From Alteromonas mediterranea DE (lineage in GTDB: Bacteria; Pseudomonadota; Gammaproteobacteria; Enterobacterales; Alteromonadaceae), in NCBI RefSeq assembly GCF_000020585.3, contig NC_011138.3, positions 2,967,020 to 3,031,019 on the forward strand: a DNA stretch of 64,000 nt, in the 5' to 3' direction. The position numbers were made by a program, and so were the translations under genes. Positions 18,744-29,759 of this stretch are shown here, one piece after another. The number at the start of each line of letters is the position of its first letter. Position 1 is the first letter of the stretch. Below the pieces are notes generated by a model. That model did not search any database. It was not told where the DNA came from and was given only the letters and a program-made list of their open reading frames with translations.

Positions 18744-19628
18744 ATGATTAATAAAGCGTGGTTTCAAGCGCATCAAAGCTCAATATCCCTTTCCCTTCTG
18801 GGCCTGTATTTTTTAGTCAATGGATTTATCAATAGCACCACGGTACTCATGGAAGCCATGCGCACGCCACCGCTACCTTTTGCCCAATGGGAACCTTTTG
18901 CTTGGGAGTATACCAGTGCCGTTGGCAGCTTCTGCGTGGTGATAGCACTGGCAAAGATACTCAACCATTTTCCTTGGCAATGGGAACGGTTTACTTTTAG
19001 CATTGCGTTATATAGTGCTGTGGGTCTGTGCTTTGCAGCCACACATATTATATTTATGATTGTTAGTAGAGAAATTATTTACGCATTAGTGGGTGGCAAT
19101 TACCAATTCGCCACTTCTGCAGAACAATGGTTCTTTGAACTCATTTATGAAATGCGAAAAGATTTATGGTCTTTCATCTTTTTTGTAGTAATGATTTGGT
19201 GTTATCGCTATGTGGTAGCACAATGGTTAGGTAACGCCAGCAATATCGGGCTTGAGTCAGCTAAATTAGACCAGCGCAATACACAAAATGCTCCAGATGA
19301 AAAAGCCTTCAAGCATGAACTATTATTGATTAAAAAAAATGGCCATGAGTTTCTAATTAATAAGCAAGATATCAACTGGTTGGCCTCTTCGGGCAATTAT
19401 GTCAACTTACACATTGACGATAAGGTTTACCCCATGCGTACTACGCTAACCTCATTTCTAGATGAAAATGCTTACTTGCCTTTTGCACGGGTCCACCGCT
19501 CTTTTGCTGTAAACCTTAATGATGTTGAAAGTGTAAAGGTCGGGGACAGCGGCGATGGCGTAATTACATTAAAAAATGGCCATACTGTTAAGATGTCACG
19601 AAGGTATAAGCTGGCTATTGATAAATAA
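18744..19628 (+). CDS. Membrane-anchored LytTR-family transcription regulator
   Basis: The 294-residue protein has about four membrane segments in its first ~160 residues. A linker follows, then a C-terminal LytTR DNA-binding domain (~195-290) with INWLASSGNYVNLHI and FARVHRSFAVNLNDV. LytTR domains bind direct repeats upstream of target genes. The membrane part lacks recognisable catalytic motifs and may sense an envelope signal. A GTG 11 codons upstream is open, but the ATG has GGAAGGA before it. It is divergent from the acyltransferase. Confidence 0.85.
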   Translation: MINKAWFQAHQSSISLSLLGLYFLVNGFINSTTVLMEAMRTPPLPFAQWEPFAWEYTSAVGSFCVVIALAKILNHFPWQWERFTFSIALYSAVGLCFAATHIIFMIVSREIIYALVGGNYQFATSAEQWFFELIYEMRKDLWSFIFFVVMIWCYRYVVAQWLGNASNIGLESAKLDQRNTQNAPDEKAFKHELLLIKKNGHEFLINKQDINWLASSGNYVNLHIDDKVYPMRTTLTSFLDENAYLPFARVHRSFAVNLNDVESVKVGDSGDGVITLKNGHTVKMSRRYKLAIDK

Positions 19629-19671
19629 ACACTGTTTGCGACTATTGAAAAGCAGTGTGATTCACACCTAC

Positions 19672-19700
19672 AAAAAAGCCGCAACACTGTGCGGCTTTTT
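19672..19700. terminator. Bidirectional terminator between the LytTR gene and secF
   Basis: The stem GCCGCA/TGCGGC is flanked by AAAAAA on the left and TTTTT on the right, so it can end transcripts of both convergent genes. Confidence 0.85.
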
Positions 19701-19739
19701 ATTCATTTAACGTAATTAGCGCTGCTCGCCATAGCCTGC

Positions 19740-20681
19740 TTAAGGCATTGGATCTAAGTCAGCGCCTTCTTTCTCTACCTGCGGTGGCATTAGGTCTTCT
19801 TTACTTATACCTAATGCTAGGGCAACCGAACTTGCGATATACACCGATGAGTAAGTACCTACTACTACACCGAATAACAACGCAGTGGCGAAACCGTGAA
19901 TAAGCGCACCACCTTTATAGAACAAGGCAACCAATACTAACACCGTGGTTAGTGAGGTGATGATAGTACGATTAAGGGTCTGCGTTAGAGAGATATTGAT
20001 AATCTCGACCGGCTCGCCTTTACGAATTTTGCGGAAGTTTTCACGGATACGGTCTGATACAACAATGGTATCGTTAAGTGAATAACCAATAACCGCGAGT
20101 ACAGCTGCAAGCACCGTAAGGTCAAATTCAATTTGAAGTACCGAGAATAGACCTAGCGTAAGGATCACGTCATGGGCAAGTGCCGAAACGGAACCCAGTG
20201 CAAAGCGCCATTCAAAACGCATCGCCACGTAAACCAAGATACATAACAGTGCCACCAGCATTGCTAGCCCGCCCTGCTCTGTCAGTTCTTCACCGACATT
20301 AGGTCCAACAAACTCAATACGGCGCATATCCACCGAGGTGCCATCTGCACGCAGTGCCGCAAGAACCTGCTCACCAATGGTTACGGCTTTTACGCCATCA
20401 CGCGGTGCAATGCGAATAAGCACGTCTTGACTGCTACCGAAGTTTTGCACTATCGCATCTTCAAAGTTCGATTCGTTAAGCTGCACGCGAATAGCTTCTA
20501 GGTCAGCCGAGTCTTCGTAGCCCACTTCAATAAGCGTACCGCCAGTGAAATCCAGCCCCCAGTTAAGACTGTTTACCCCTAATGACACAAACGAGCCAAG
20601 GATTAAGACTGTAGATAACACCATCGCTGGAATGCGAAGGCGCATGAAATTAACGGTTTCGGATAATTTTAATAACTGCAT
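19740..20681 (-). CDS. secF: Protein translocase subunit SecF
   Basis: SecF is an inner-membrane partner of SecD that uses the proton gradient to pull exported proteins through SecYEG. The 313-residue protein has an N-terminal membrane segment and the periplasmic WGLDFTGGTLIEV motif. Five further transmembrane helices include SLNDTIVVSDRIRENFR. It is 10 bases behind secD. Confidence 0.97.
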   Translation of the reverse strand: MQLLKLSETVNFMRLRIPAMVLSTVLILGSFVSLGVNSLNWGLDFTGGTLIEVGYEDSADLEAIRVQLNESNFEDAIVQNFGSSQDVLIRIAPRDGVKAVTIGEQVLAALRADGTSVDMRRIEFVGPNVGEELTEQGGLAMLVALLCILVYVAMRFEWRFALGSVSALAHDVILTLGLFSVLQIEFDLTVLAAVLAVIGYSLNDTIVVSDRIRENFRKIRKGEPVEIINISLTQTLNRTIITSLTTVLVLVALFYKGGALIHGFATALLFGVVVGTYSSVYIASSVALALGISKEDLMPPQVEKEGADLDPMP

Positions 20682-20691
20682 TTTACGCTCC

Positions 20692-22536
20692 TTAAATCGC
20701 TAATTTCTCTACACGTTTGCCGCCCCATACTGCGTTAACAATAACGCGAGTAACCAAAATAGCGGTAAACATTGAAGTTGCGATACCAATCATTAGCGTA
20801 ATAGAGAAGCCTTTAATTGGGCCGGTACCAACTGCGAACAGAATTAAACCAGCAATGAAAGTAGTGATATTCGCATCCAAAATGGTTGAGAATGCACTGT
20901 CGTACCCGTGGTGAATAGCTTGCTGCGGACTGCGCCCTTCGCGAAGCTCTTCACGAATACGCTCAAAGATTAGCACGTTAGCATCTACCGCCATACCAAC
21001 GGTAAGTACAATACCCGCCATACCTGGAAGCGTTAAGGTTGCGCCCGGGATCATCGACATGATGCCTACAATCATTACCAGGTTAGTGATAAGCGCGATG
21101 TTCGCTACCACACCAAACGCTTTGTAGTAAATCAACATGAAAACAAGCACAGCCGCAAGGCCATAGATAATAGCCTGCATACCTAGCTCGATGTTTTCTT
21201 TACCCAAGCTTGGGCCTACGGTGCGCTCTTCAACAATTTGAATTGGCGCAATAAGTGCACCCGCGCGAAGTAGTAACGCTAAATCACGAGCTTCTTTTGG
21301 AGAATCAAGACCGGTAATTTGGAACTTACTACCAAGCTGCGCACGAATGGTGGCAACTGAGATAACTTGCTCATGCTTTTCGAACACAAGTTTACCGTCG
21401 TCATTTCGCTCTCCGGTAGATTTGTACTCGATAAACACCGTTGCCATTGGCTTACCAATGTTGCCGCGGGTTGAGCGAGACATTTTGTTACCGCCTTCAG
21501 AGTCTAGCGAGATATTTACATTTGGAAGACCATATTCATCAACACCGCTATTAGCATCAATAATGTGGCTACCAGTAAGCATAATACGCTTTTCAAGTAA
21601 CTGTGGAATACCTTGCTGATCTTCAATCACCTGAGAACCAGGAGGAACACGGCCGTTCAATGCATCGCGAATATCGTTTTTCTGATCAACCATGCGGAAT
21701 TCTAGGGTCGCCGTCGCGTTTAGAATTTCTTTTGCACGAGCGGTATCTTGAATACCGGGGAGCTGAACAACAATACGGTCAGCGCCTTGTTTTTGAACAA
21801 GAGGCTCAGCAACACCAAGCTGGTTAACACGGTTACGAATGATAGTGATGTTTTGCTTAACCGCGTTGTCGCGAATTTCTTGAAGCTTACTCTCCGCGAA
21901 AATAGCGCGAAGGGTTAAGTCATCAATTTGGTTAAACGTTAGGTCACGACTTTGGTTGCGCAGGAAGAACTCCGCTTTATCTAACGTATCTTCATCGCGG
22001 AAGGTAATGTCGATATGGTCGTCTACTTGTTTAACACCACGGTAACGAATACCCTCTTCACGCAGAGAGGTGCGAAAGCCGCTTTCAGCATCTTCCAGTG
22101 ACTTAGTGATAACTTCCGTCATGTCCACTTCCATCAAGAAGTGCACACCACCGCGAAGGTCAAGACCAAGTTTCATCGGTGCGCCACCTAACCCTTCTAG
22201 CCATTCCGGCGTGTCTGGGGCAAGGTTCATTGCCACGTAGTAGTCGTCACCAAGCGTCTTTTCTAAAGTTTCGCGGGTTACTAGCTGTGTATCTGAATCA
22301 GAAACGCGAACCAAAATTTGGTCGTTCTCAAACTCAACACGCTTCGGCGAGATGTTTTTTTCGTTTAGCGCGGCCTTTACTTGCTCTACCGTGGCGTTAG
22401 TTACCACAGCATCACGACCTGCTGAGATTTGTACGGCATGATCTTCGCCGTAAATGTTAGGAAGTGCGTAAAGTGCACACATTGCAACCACAATGAGTGC
22501 ACTCAGTACCTTCCAGATAGAGTTTTTGTTTAGCAC
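20692..22536 (-). CDS. secD: Protein translocase subunit SecD
   Basis: This 614-residue inner-membrane protein has a large periplasmic domain (P1 head) between helices 1 and 2. The motif [15 protein letters not shown] and the C-terminal [15 protein letters not shown] are characteristic. Translation starts at GTG, supported by AAGGA seven bases upstream and by the family N-terminus (LNKNSIWK...[12 protein letters not shown]). It lies between yajC and secF. Confidence 0.97.
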   Translation of the reverse strand: MLNKNSIWKVLSALIVVAMCALYALPNIYGEDHAVQISAGRDAVVTNATVEQVKAALNEKNISPKRVEFENDQILVRVSDSDTQLVTRETLEKTLGDDYYVAMNLAPDTPEWLEGLGGAPMKLGLDLRGGVHFLMEVDMTEVITKSLEDAESGFRTSLREEGIRYRGVKQVDDHIDITFRDEDTLDKAEFFLRNQSRDLTFNQIDDLTLRAIFAESKLQEIRDNAVKQNITIIRNRVNQLGVAEPLVQKQGADRIVVQLPGIQDTARAKEILNATATLEFRMVDQKNDIRDALNGRVPPGSQVIEDQQGIPQLLEKRIMLTGSHIIDANSGVDEYGLPNVNISLDSEGGNKMSRSTRGNIGKPMATVFIEYKSTGERNDDGKLVFEKHEQVISVATIRAQLGSKFQITGLDSPKEARDLALLLRAGALIAPIQIVEERTVGPSLGKENIELGMQAIIYGLAAVLVFMLIYYKAFGVVANIALITNLVMIVGIMSMIPGATLTLPGMAGIVLTVGMAVDANVLIFERIREELREGRSPQQAIHHGYDSAFSTILDANITTFIAGLILFAVGTGPIKGFSITLMIGIATSMFTAILVTRVIVNAVWGGKRVEKLAI

Positions 22537-22591
22537 TGGATAATCCTTTCGTGCCAGTACCGGGTAGCATCCCGGCCCCGGCGGTTGTTAC

Positions 22592-22930
22592 TTACAGTGA
22601 CTTCATTGTGCCTTTAGGCAGCACAGCAGTTACTGAAGACTTCTGAACAACAATGTTGTTTGAATCGTTAAGTGCAACTTCGATGAAATCTTTTTCTTCC
22701 GACACTTTAGTAATTTTACCTACTAAACCACCTTGTGTTAGCACTTCATCACCTTTGCCAAGTGAAGACACGAGGTTTTTATGCTCTTTTACGCGCTTAG
22801 CCTGCGGGCGATAAAGCAAGAAGTAAAAAATTAGACCAAATACAGCAAGCATGATAATCATTTCCATGCCACCACCTTGCTGAGCACCGCCAGCAGATTG
22901 CGCGTAAGCGTTCGAGATAAATAGGCTCAT
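22592..22930 (-). CDS. yajC: Preprotein translocase accessory subunit YajC
   Basis: This 112-residue protein has one transmembrane helix (MIIMLAVFGLIFYFLLYRPQ) and a cytoplasmic domain ending VLPKGTMKSL. YajC associates with SecDF. The ATG giving MSLFISNAYAQS has GGGGAA before it and matches the family, so a TTG four codons upstream is rejected. Confidence 0.95.
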   Translation of the reverse strand: MSLFISNAYAQSAGGAQQGGGMEMIIMLAVFGLIFYFLLYRPQAKRVKEHKNLVSSLGKGDEVLTQGGLVGKITKVSEEKDFIEVALNDSNNIVVQKSSVTAVLPKGTMKSL

Positions 22931-22954
22931 AAAATTCCCCAAATATTATCGTTG

Positions 22955-24127
<1,173 letters not shown>

Positions 24128-24252
24128 TTATACCAGTAATTTGGCTGAGATCATGCCCCGTATCTATGTTTATCTGTAACTGGGCTAGAACCGCGCCTGC
24201 TATAGCCTGTTTTTGCCTGCTTTTTGCGTAAAATAAGGCTATATTAAACGGC

Positions 24253-24313
24253 CAAACCTCAATGGGTTTGTTGCGATTTCGAAACGAGTTAACCGAAATC
24301 GCAACGGTTTTTT
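24253..24313 (+). other. Tandem hairpins with T run, orphan terminator-like structure
   Basis: A short hairpin (CAAACC/GGTTTG) is followed by a 12-bp stem (GTTGCGATTTCG with CGAAATCGCAAC, 12-base loop) and then a T run on the plus strand. There is no plus-strand gene upstream, since both neighbours (tgt, queA) are on the minus strand. It could be the 3' end of a small RNA or a barrier to antisense transcription. No clear promoter was found, so only the structure is certain. Confidence 0.5.
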
Positions 24314-24366
24314 AACGTCGTAGCGTAAAACACATGACGAGGTGTTTTTAGCAAACCGCTACCATT

Positions 24367-25413
24367 TTAAGCGCGCTCAATAAACATAGCATCGCCATAG
24401 CTAAAGAATCGGTATTCTTTCGCTATCGCTTCTTGATAGGCATTCATCACGTTTTCTTTACCTGCAAATGCGCTAATCAACATCATTAACGTAGATTCCG
24501 GTAAATGGAAGTTAGTAAACATAGCGTCCACAACTTTAAATTCAAAACCAGGGTAAATAAAGATTTCGGTATCTTCATTAAAGGGCGCGATAATCTGTTC
24601 ATCGCCCCGCTCTGCACTCGCTTTCGCCGCCGACTCTAGTGAGCGTACCGAAGTGGTCCCTACTGCAATTACCCTTTTGCCATTTGCTTTTGTATTTAAC
24701 ACGGCATCAACCACATCTTGAGGCACTTCGGCGAATTCAGCGTGCATTTTATGCTCTTGAATATTATCAACACGAACGGGCTGAAACGTGCCCGCGCCTA
24801 CATGCAAGGTAACGAAGGCTAGGTTAACCCCCTTTTCTTTTAACGCGTTTAAAATACTGTCGTCAAAATGTAACCCTGCGGTAGGTGCCGCTACAGCACC
24901 AGGCTTTTCGTTGTACACCGTTTGGTAACGCTCTTTATCCGAGTTTTCATCCGGACGGTCGATATAAGGCGGTAACGGCATATGACCGTGGGCTTCCAGC
25001 AGCGTTAATACGGTTTCATCGTGGTCAAACTGCAGTATAAACAGTGCGTCGTCTCGACCGGTAACAGTTACATTCACTTTTTCTTCTAGAATGAGCTTAG
25101 TACCCGGTTTCGGCGCTTTGCTTGCGCGCACATGGGCAAGTGCGGTGGTGTCAGATGTAATGCGCTCAATGAGCACCTCCACTTGACCGCCGGTTTCTTT
25201 TTTACCTAAAAGGCGCGCAGGTATAACACGGGTGTTATTAAAAACCAGTAAATCACCCGGCTCTACAAATTTAAGCATGTCTGCAAACATGGTATGTTCA
25301 ACCTTGCCGTTTTTACCGTCTAAATGTAGCAAACGACTGGCAGTGCGCTGTTGCGTTGGATATTTGGCAATAAGGTTTTCGGGTAGAACAAAGCTAAAAT
25401 CAGATAATTTCAT
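24367..25413 (-). CDS. queA: S-adenosylmethionine:tRNA ribosyltransferase-isomerase
   Basis: QueA adds the cyclopentenediol ring from S-adenosylmethionine to preQ1-tRNA in queuosine synthesis. The 348-residue protein shows [37 protein letters not shown] and [17 protein letters not shown], all typical. It precedes tgt on the same strand. Confidence 0.98.
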   Translation of the reverse strand: MKLSDFSFVLPENLIAKYPTQQRTASRLLHLDGKNGKVEHTMFADMLKFVEPGDLLVFNNTRVIPARLLGKKETGGQVEVLIERITSDTTALAHVRASKAPKPGTKLILEEKVNVTVTGRDDALFILQFDHDETVLTLLEAHGHMPLPPYIDRPDENSDKERYQTVYNEKPGAVAAPTAGLHFDDSILNALKEKGVNLAFVTLHVGAGTFQPVRVDNIQEHKMHAEFAEVPQDVVDAVLNTKANGKRVIAVGTTSVRSLESAAKASAERGDEQIIAPFNEDTEIFIYPGFEFKVVDAMFTNFHLPESTLMMLISAFAGKENVMNAYQEAIAKEYRFFSYGDAMFIERA

Positions 25414-25824
25414 AAATACGACAATGTTGAGGTCTTACTGTTAGACAAAAGTACTAGATTAAGTTTCTTTTAAGTTACTACTAAAGGTTAAGAAACCCTA
25501 CACAAACTCAAGATACCCTGCATTAAATAAAAATTTAATTTAATAATTTCAAACACTTGAGTTGACATGTATATTTTTAGATAACTACTTATCGAACAAC
25601 ATACGGACAAATTCATTTATTCGATAGCACTTAATTACTTAATCGCTTAAGATACGCCCAGATAGTGATGATGTTCTCCCATAAACATTCCTTATCATTC
25701 ATACCCAGCACTTGCTGGGTATTTTTTTATCTGCACGTTTTAAACCTTGCTGCGCGCTATTTTTATAGTACGGTTTCCCTTTCGTACTTTTCAAACCACA
25801 GCCAAATTTCAAAGTAACGGTATT
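25414..25824. other. queA/DUF6471 intergenic region with candidate small RNA
   Basis: These 411 bases have no supported protein gene and are AT-rich. The only strong signals are a plus-strand TTGACA element at 25562-25567 and a terminator at 25702-25728, annotated as a candidate small RNA. Confidence 0.6.
25595..25728 (+). ncRNA. Candidate small regulatory RNA
   Basis: A consensus -35 TTGACA at 25562 lies before an AT-rich -10 area. About 135 bases later is an intrinsic terminator (ACCCAGCA, CTT, TGCTGGGT, then seven T). The interval has no ORF with a ribosome-binding site. The palindrome GATAA-CTAC-TTATC at 25580-25593 overlaps the likely -10 and could be an operator. Both flanking genes are on the other strand, so the terminator has no other owner. 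The 5' end is estimated, and the RNA is not recognised as a known family. Confidence 0.5.
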
Positions 25825-26091
25825 TTACGCGTTTTGGCGCTCAAGATCAGTTAAGATTTCTTCTAAAAGCGCGGCATCTATTGGGCGTGCTTTTAATACG
25901 TACAGTATTTGAAGCAATAAATCCGCTCCCATAATACCTTTGTTCACCTTATTGCGCAGGTTGTCAGCGCTCTGCTCTACACCAATTTCTTGCAACCTTT
26001 GGCTTAAGGCTTGATATTTCACACCGCGCACAGACATTTCTGATTTGACCACCCGTGCAACCGTTTGTCGCCACCCATTTTTAGTGTTCAC
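25825..26091 (-). CDS. DUF6471 family small protein
   Basis: The 88-residue protein has the DUF6471 pattern: GWRQTVARVVKSEMSVRGVKYQALSQRL is split between two helices, followed by DNLRNKVNKGIMGADLLLQIL. The helical arrangement resembles a helix-turn-helix fold, so a DNA-binding role is possible but unproven. The frame is open far upstream. The GTG at 26089-26091 is chosen because TGGGGG stands just before it; an ATG ten codons earlier has no ribosome-binding site. It is divergent from the PspA-type operon. Confidence 0.65.
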   Translation of the reverse strand: MNTKNGWRQTVARVVKSEMSVRGVKYQALSQRLQEIGVEQSADNLRNKVNKGIMGADLLLQILYVLKARPIDAALLEEILTDLERQNA

Positions 26092-26362
26092 ACAACCCCC
26101 AAAACCATAAAAATGTGACATATATTTTACAAAAAAACATTTTTTTACACTTAAAGAACGCATTTGATATTGACGATTATGGCACACTAGGTCTACACTG
26201 CAAGTCAAGATATTGGCGAAAGTGAAAATAGTCGTTACAGTACAGCCAGTGTTATTCACCTTACAGCGCCTTGTCTCATTGTTAAGAGGCGCACAAAGGT
26301 AAACACGACTGACACGACATTCACTTTCGAAATTATCGCTTCAATAATTAAAGGAGATAGGT

Positions 26363-26752
26363 ATGAGCTGGGAACTAGAAAGCATCGAAGCCCTGTTTAA
26401 AGAGCACGATGACTTTGTGGTAACACGTGAAGAGGGCTGCTTGCAGATTGCCAATCAAGATGGTATCGATGCGTGGCTTGCCATAAGCGGAGAACAGATT
26501 TTAGTTGAAAGTCTTTTATTTTCAGCGTCTGAAGTAAAAGATAAGCCGGCGTTAGACCATGAAATACTCTCAACTCATATGGTCTTCCCTCTTACCACAG
26601 TAGGCATCTCGACGATTAGTGGCGAAGAGTATTACACGGCTTTTGGTGCATTAAGCGCCCAATCGAAAGCCGAAAGTATTGTTATTGAAGTGGAAACTCT
26701 GTTTCAGAATGTAGCATCATTCCTAGATGCCTACGAAACACACCTAATTTAA
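26363..26752 (+). CDS. yjfI: YjfI-like DUF2170 protein
   Basis: This acidic 129-residue cytoplasmic protein matches E. coli YjfI (DUF2170). Its function is not established. It is the first gene of a set collinear with E. coli yjfIJKLMC, 23 bases upstream of the PspA homologue and preceded by AAAGGAG. Co-occurrence with PspA homologues suggests a role in the envelope-stress response, which is inference. Confidence 0.85.
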   Translation: MSWELESIEALFKEHDDFVVTREEGCLQIANQDGIDAWLAISGEQILVESLLFSASEVKDKPALDHEILSTHMVFPLTTVGISTISGEEYYTAFGALSAQSKAESIVIEVETLFQNVASFLDAYETHLI

Positions 26753-26775
26753 AATTTACTTCTAAGGAGAAGCGA

Positions 26776-27456
26776 ATGTCAGTGTGGAAAAAATTAATTA
26801 CTGCAGTAAAAGGTGGTGCTACCGAAGCTGCGCAGTCTGTTGCAGACAGTCAGGCTATTCGAATTCTGGAACAAGAAATCAGAGAAGCCAAAGAAGAATT
26901 GCGCAAATCAGATCATGCACGCACACAAATTTTGGCGAAATGTAAACTTTCTCAACAGAAAGTAGACAGCTTTAATTCGTCGATTGCTGAGTACGAAGAA
27001 CACGCCCGTAAAGCGATTGATAACGATCGACAGCTGGCCCTAGATTGTGCGCAAAAAGTCTCTGAGCTAAAAGAAGAACGTGAACAAGAGCAAACCTATC
27101 TTGACCAGTTCAAGCAATCAGAAAAGCAGCTTGCCAGCAATATCCAACAGGCTAAAGCAAACTTGCGTCGCCTTGAACAGCAGGTTGATATGGTTAAAGC
27201 AACCGAAAGCGTGCAAAAAGCACAAGTTGCCGTATCTTCACGCCACATGGGCGCAAATAGTAAGATGAAAACAGCAACAGAGTCGCTGTCTCGTATTCAA
27301 GATAAGCAAAAGATGCGCAACGCAGAGCTACAAGCGGCAGAAGAGCTTGCTAGCGAAGAATCGAGTAGCGACCTTGAAAAGCGCCTAGCAGAAGCGGGGA
27401 TCAAAGGGGGTAAAACCTCTGCCGACGACGAACTAGCGCGAATTCTTGGCAAGTAA
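26776..27456 (+). CDS. yjfJ: PspA/IM30-family membrane-stress protein (YjfJ-like)
   Basis: The 226-residue protein is almost entirely charged alpha-helical coiled coil, with an N-terminal amphipathic stretch (MSVWKKLITAVKGG). It belongs to the PspA/Vipp1 (ESCRT-III-like) family, which assembles on damaged inner membranes. No PspBC or PspF gene is nearby, so this is the YjfJ type. A terminator follows directly, so the genes downstream may have a second promoter or receive read-through. Confidence 0.9.
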   Translation: MSVWKKLITAVKGGATEAAQSVADSQAIRILEQEIREAKEELRKSDHARTQILAKCKLSQQKVDSFNSSIAEYEEHARKAIDNDRQLALDCAQKVSELKEEREQEQTYLDQFKQSEKQLASNIQQAKANLRRLEQQVDMVKATESVQKAQVAVSSRHMGANSKMKTATESLSRIQDKQKMRNAELQAAEELASEESSSDLEKRLAEAGIKGGKTSADDELARILGK

Positions 27457-27465
27457 GTAAAACAC

Positions 27466-27490
27466 ATGGGAGCCCAGTGCTCCCATTTTT
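27466..27490 (+). terminator. Terminator behind the PspA-like gene
   Basis: The stem ATGGGAGC/GCTCCCAT is followed by T's. It separates the yjfIJ pair from the channel gene 114 bases further on. Confidence 0.85.
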
Positions 27491-27603
27491 AATGCTTGTT
27501 ACAAAATTATCTTCAAATATAGCGGTATAGCAGCAAGCTTACCTAGACAAATCAAGCACTTCAAGGCAGAGTAAGGGCACGCATAACAAGGGCTGTTTCT
27601 TTT

Positions 27604-28659
27604 ATGTCTCCATGGATAAAACTGCGAAAAATCATGCTGCAATATTTTGCAGAGTCACGCTGGTATACCATTGTCGGTGCCACCGCTTTTTACGCAGTAA
27701 CAAGCTATTGGCTGCTTTACGCTGCCAATGAACACGACCTCATTGCACATACTGACTTTGTTTACTGGCTTGCCGTTACTGCTTCAACAGTGGGTTATGG
27801 CGATCTATCGCCCGTTACCCCTGCCGGAAAACTTGTCGTAGCGCTTTACGTTATTCCGCTAGGGTTAAGTATTTTCGCCATGGTGATTGGTCGAATTGCA
27901 GCTTGGGTTTCACTTCAATGGAAAAAAGGGTTTATGGGTATGAATAGCTTAATGCTTGACGGTCACATCTTAGTAATAGGATGGAACGAGCAGCGCACCA
28001 TGCTGCTGCTTGATTTAATTCTGCAAGAGCGTGACGCCATGCCTGAACGCCCCGATATTGTACTGTGCGTAAAAGCGGATATCACCAACCCACTACCCGG
28101 TGTAATAGAGTTTGTAAAAGTCGACTCGTTTAACAAAGACGAAGACATGGATCGCGCTTGTGTAGCAACAGCGAGAACCATTCTTATTGATAACCCCCAA
28201 GACGACGTCACCATGACTACAGCGCTGTACTGCACGAAGCGTAATCCAGACGCGCACCAAGTGGCTTATTTTGATGACGACAGCTTAGTTAGCCTACTTC
28301 AGGATCATTGTCCAAAAGTCGAATGCACGCCAAGCGTCGCCATAGAGATGCTGGTTAAGGCCGCATTTGACCCAGGCTCAAGCATGCTTCATCACGATTT
28401 ATTGAGCATTGATGAGGGGCAAGCACAATTTTCTGTAAAGATTCCACAGACTAGCCCAACAATTTCCGTCGCCAAGCTATTTGTTAACTTGAAACGCAAA
28501 CACGACGCCATATTTATTGGTTACGCCCCTAACGGCATGGTAAAAGAGATGGTAGTTAATCCGTCGCTAGATGCTACGTTAAACCCAGGCGATACCCTTT
28601 TCTATATTGCAGAGCGGCGTATAAATGCCATTAACTGGTCGTCTTTAGACGCGGACTAA
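27604..28659 (+). CDS. Potassium channel with cytoplasmic RCK-like domain
   Basis: The 351-residue protein begins with two transmembrane helices around a pore loop bearing the K+ filter TVGYGD (about residues 62-67). A Rossmann-type RCK/TrkA-N-like region (~120-230, starting DGHILVIGWNEQRTMLL) and a C-terminal TrkA-C-like part follow. It should conduct K+ under control of a ligand bound to the cytoplasmic domain. E. coli has no channel gene in the matching yjf operon, so this is an addition. It lies 12 bases upstream of the DUF2491 gene. Confidence 0.88.
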   Translation: MSPWIKLRKIMLQYFAESRWYTIVGATAFYAVTSYWLLYAANEHDLIAHTDFVYWLAVTASTVGYGDLSPVTPAGKLVVALYVIPLGLSIFAMVIGRIAAWVSLQWKKGFMGMNSLMLDGHILVIGWNEQRTMLLLDLILQERDAMPERPDIVLCVKADITNPLPGVIEFVKVDSFNKDEDMDRACVATARTILIDNPQDDVTMTTALYCTKRNPDAHQVAYFDDDSLVSLLQDHCPKVECTPSVAIEMLVKAAFDPGSSMLHHDLLSIDEGQAQFSVKIPQTSPTISVAKLFVNLKRKHDAIFIGYAPNGMVKEMVVNPSLDATLNPGDTLFYIAERRINAINWSSLDAD

Positions 28660-28671
28660 AAGGCACAAACA

Positions 28672-29316
28672 ATGTTTAGTAAGCTATTTAAAAAGTCAGA
28701 ACCCAAGAAACCTAAAACGCCAGAAATTATGGGCCTCTATTTAGGGGGGTCATTTGAATTGGATCATTTAAAGCTCTCGTTATTAGAACCAGAACTTACC
28801 ATTGAGGGAGCAGCCCGTTCTCAACTTATTCAGGCGGTTGGTGAAGCGCCTTTAGATACGGGCGGCACCCTGTTGCGCTTTTACACCGACGATGATGGCT
28901 TTTTACAAGTAGTGACTGACGGCGGCCTGTCAGAAAACCACATTACTGATGTGAAGCTGTGGCATTTTTACGAGACCCAAACCATTGGCAATACCGCACA
29001 ATGGAATGCGTGTTTAAAAAACGTGATTAGTCAGCCTACCTACGAGCTTGACGGTAAGGTGTTTACCCGGGTGTGGGATTCAGTAGGTGACGAATCTCCG
29101 CCAGTTGCGGTAACCGAAACTACCTATGAAGAAGATGGTGATGTAAGTAAAACAGACCAGTTTATGATGTTGTACGAACGTCCTATAGGAAACAATAGGG
29201 TTGAGACTCTGCTCGTTGTTGGTGAAGAAAAGCAAGTGGGCAATAATTTAGACAGATGCTTAGTGATTTCTACAGGGTTTGATGTTGAACCTGCAGATAT
29301 CACGATAAACGGTTAA
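28672..29316 (+). CDS. yjfK: YjfK-like DUF2491 protein
   Basis: This 214-residue acidic cytoplasmic protein fits DUF2491, with the start KKSEPKKPKTPEIMGLYLGG and the motif GGTLLRFYTDDDGFLQV. No catalytic motif is apparent and the function is unknown. It is tightly packed between the channel and the DUF350 gene. Confidence 0.82.
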   Translation: MFSKLFKKSEPKKPKTPEIMGLYLGGSFELDHLKLSLLEPELTIEGAARSQLIQAVGEAPLDTGGTLLRFYTDDDGFLQVVTDGGLSENHITDVKLWHFYETQTIGNTAQWNACLKNVISQPTYELDGKVFTRVWDSVGDESPPVAVTETTYEEDGDVSKTDQFMMLYERPIGNNRVETLLVVGEEKQVGNNLDRCLVISTGFDVEPADITING

Positions 29317-29332
29317 TTAAAAAGGAATAACT

Positions 29333-29749
29333 ATGGATACCATCATGCAATCTTTGGCTGGCCTAGATAACTTTGCACTTTATTTTGGCTTATCGATTGT
29401 CTTTCTTTTCATTTTTAAGTTGGTGTACGCACTTGTTACCCCTCATGATGAGTGGAAGCTGGTGAAAGAAGAGAAAAACGTTGCGGCGGCTATCGGTTTC
29501 GGCGGCGCGATTATTGGCTTTGCTATTGCGCTAGGCAGTGCAGCGTCAAACTCTGTTGCCATTATTGATTTTGCCATTTGGGCCCTGGTTGCTGTTATTG
29601 CCCAGTCGTTAGCGTTTGCGCTGTTGCGTTTTAGCTTTATGCCAAAAATCGCCGAACGCATTAACAATAATGAAGTTTCTGCTGGCGTAATGCTTGCCAG
29701 TATGTCGATTGCCGTAGGCTTATTAAATGCCGCTTGCATGACCTACTAA
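29333..29749 (+). CDS. yjfL: YjfL-like DUF350 membrane protein
   Basis: The 138-residue inner-membrane protein has four hydrophobic segments. The DUF350 core (EEKNVAAAIGFGGAIIGFAIALG) and its pseudo-repeat are present. The function is unknown. A good AAGGA precedes the ATG. DUF350 proteins recur next to PspA homologues and glutathionylspermidine-synthase-like enzymes, as here. Confidence 0.87.
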   Translation: MDTIMQSLAGLDNFALYFGLSIVFLFIFKLVYALVTPHDEWKLVKEEKNVAAAIGFGGAIIGFAIALGSAASNSVAIIDFAIWALVAVIAQSLAFALLRFSFMPKIAERINNNEVSAGVMLASMSIAVGLLNAACMTY

Positions 29750-29759
29750 GGGGGCAGCG

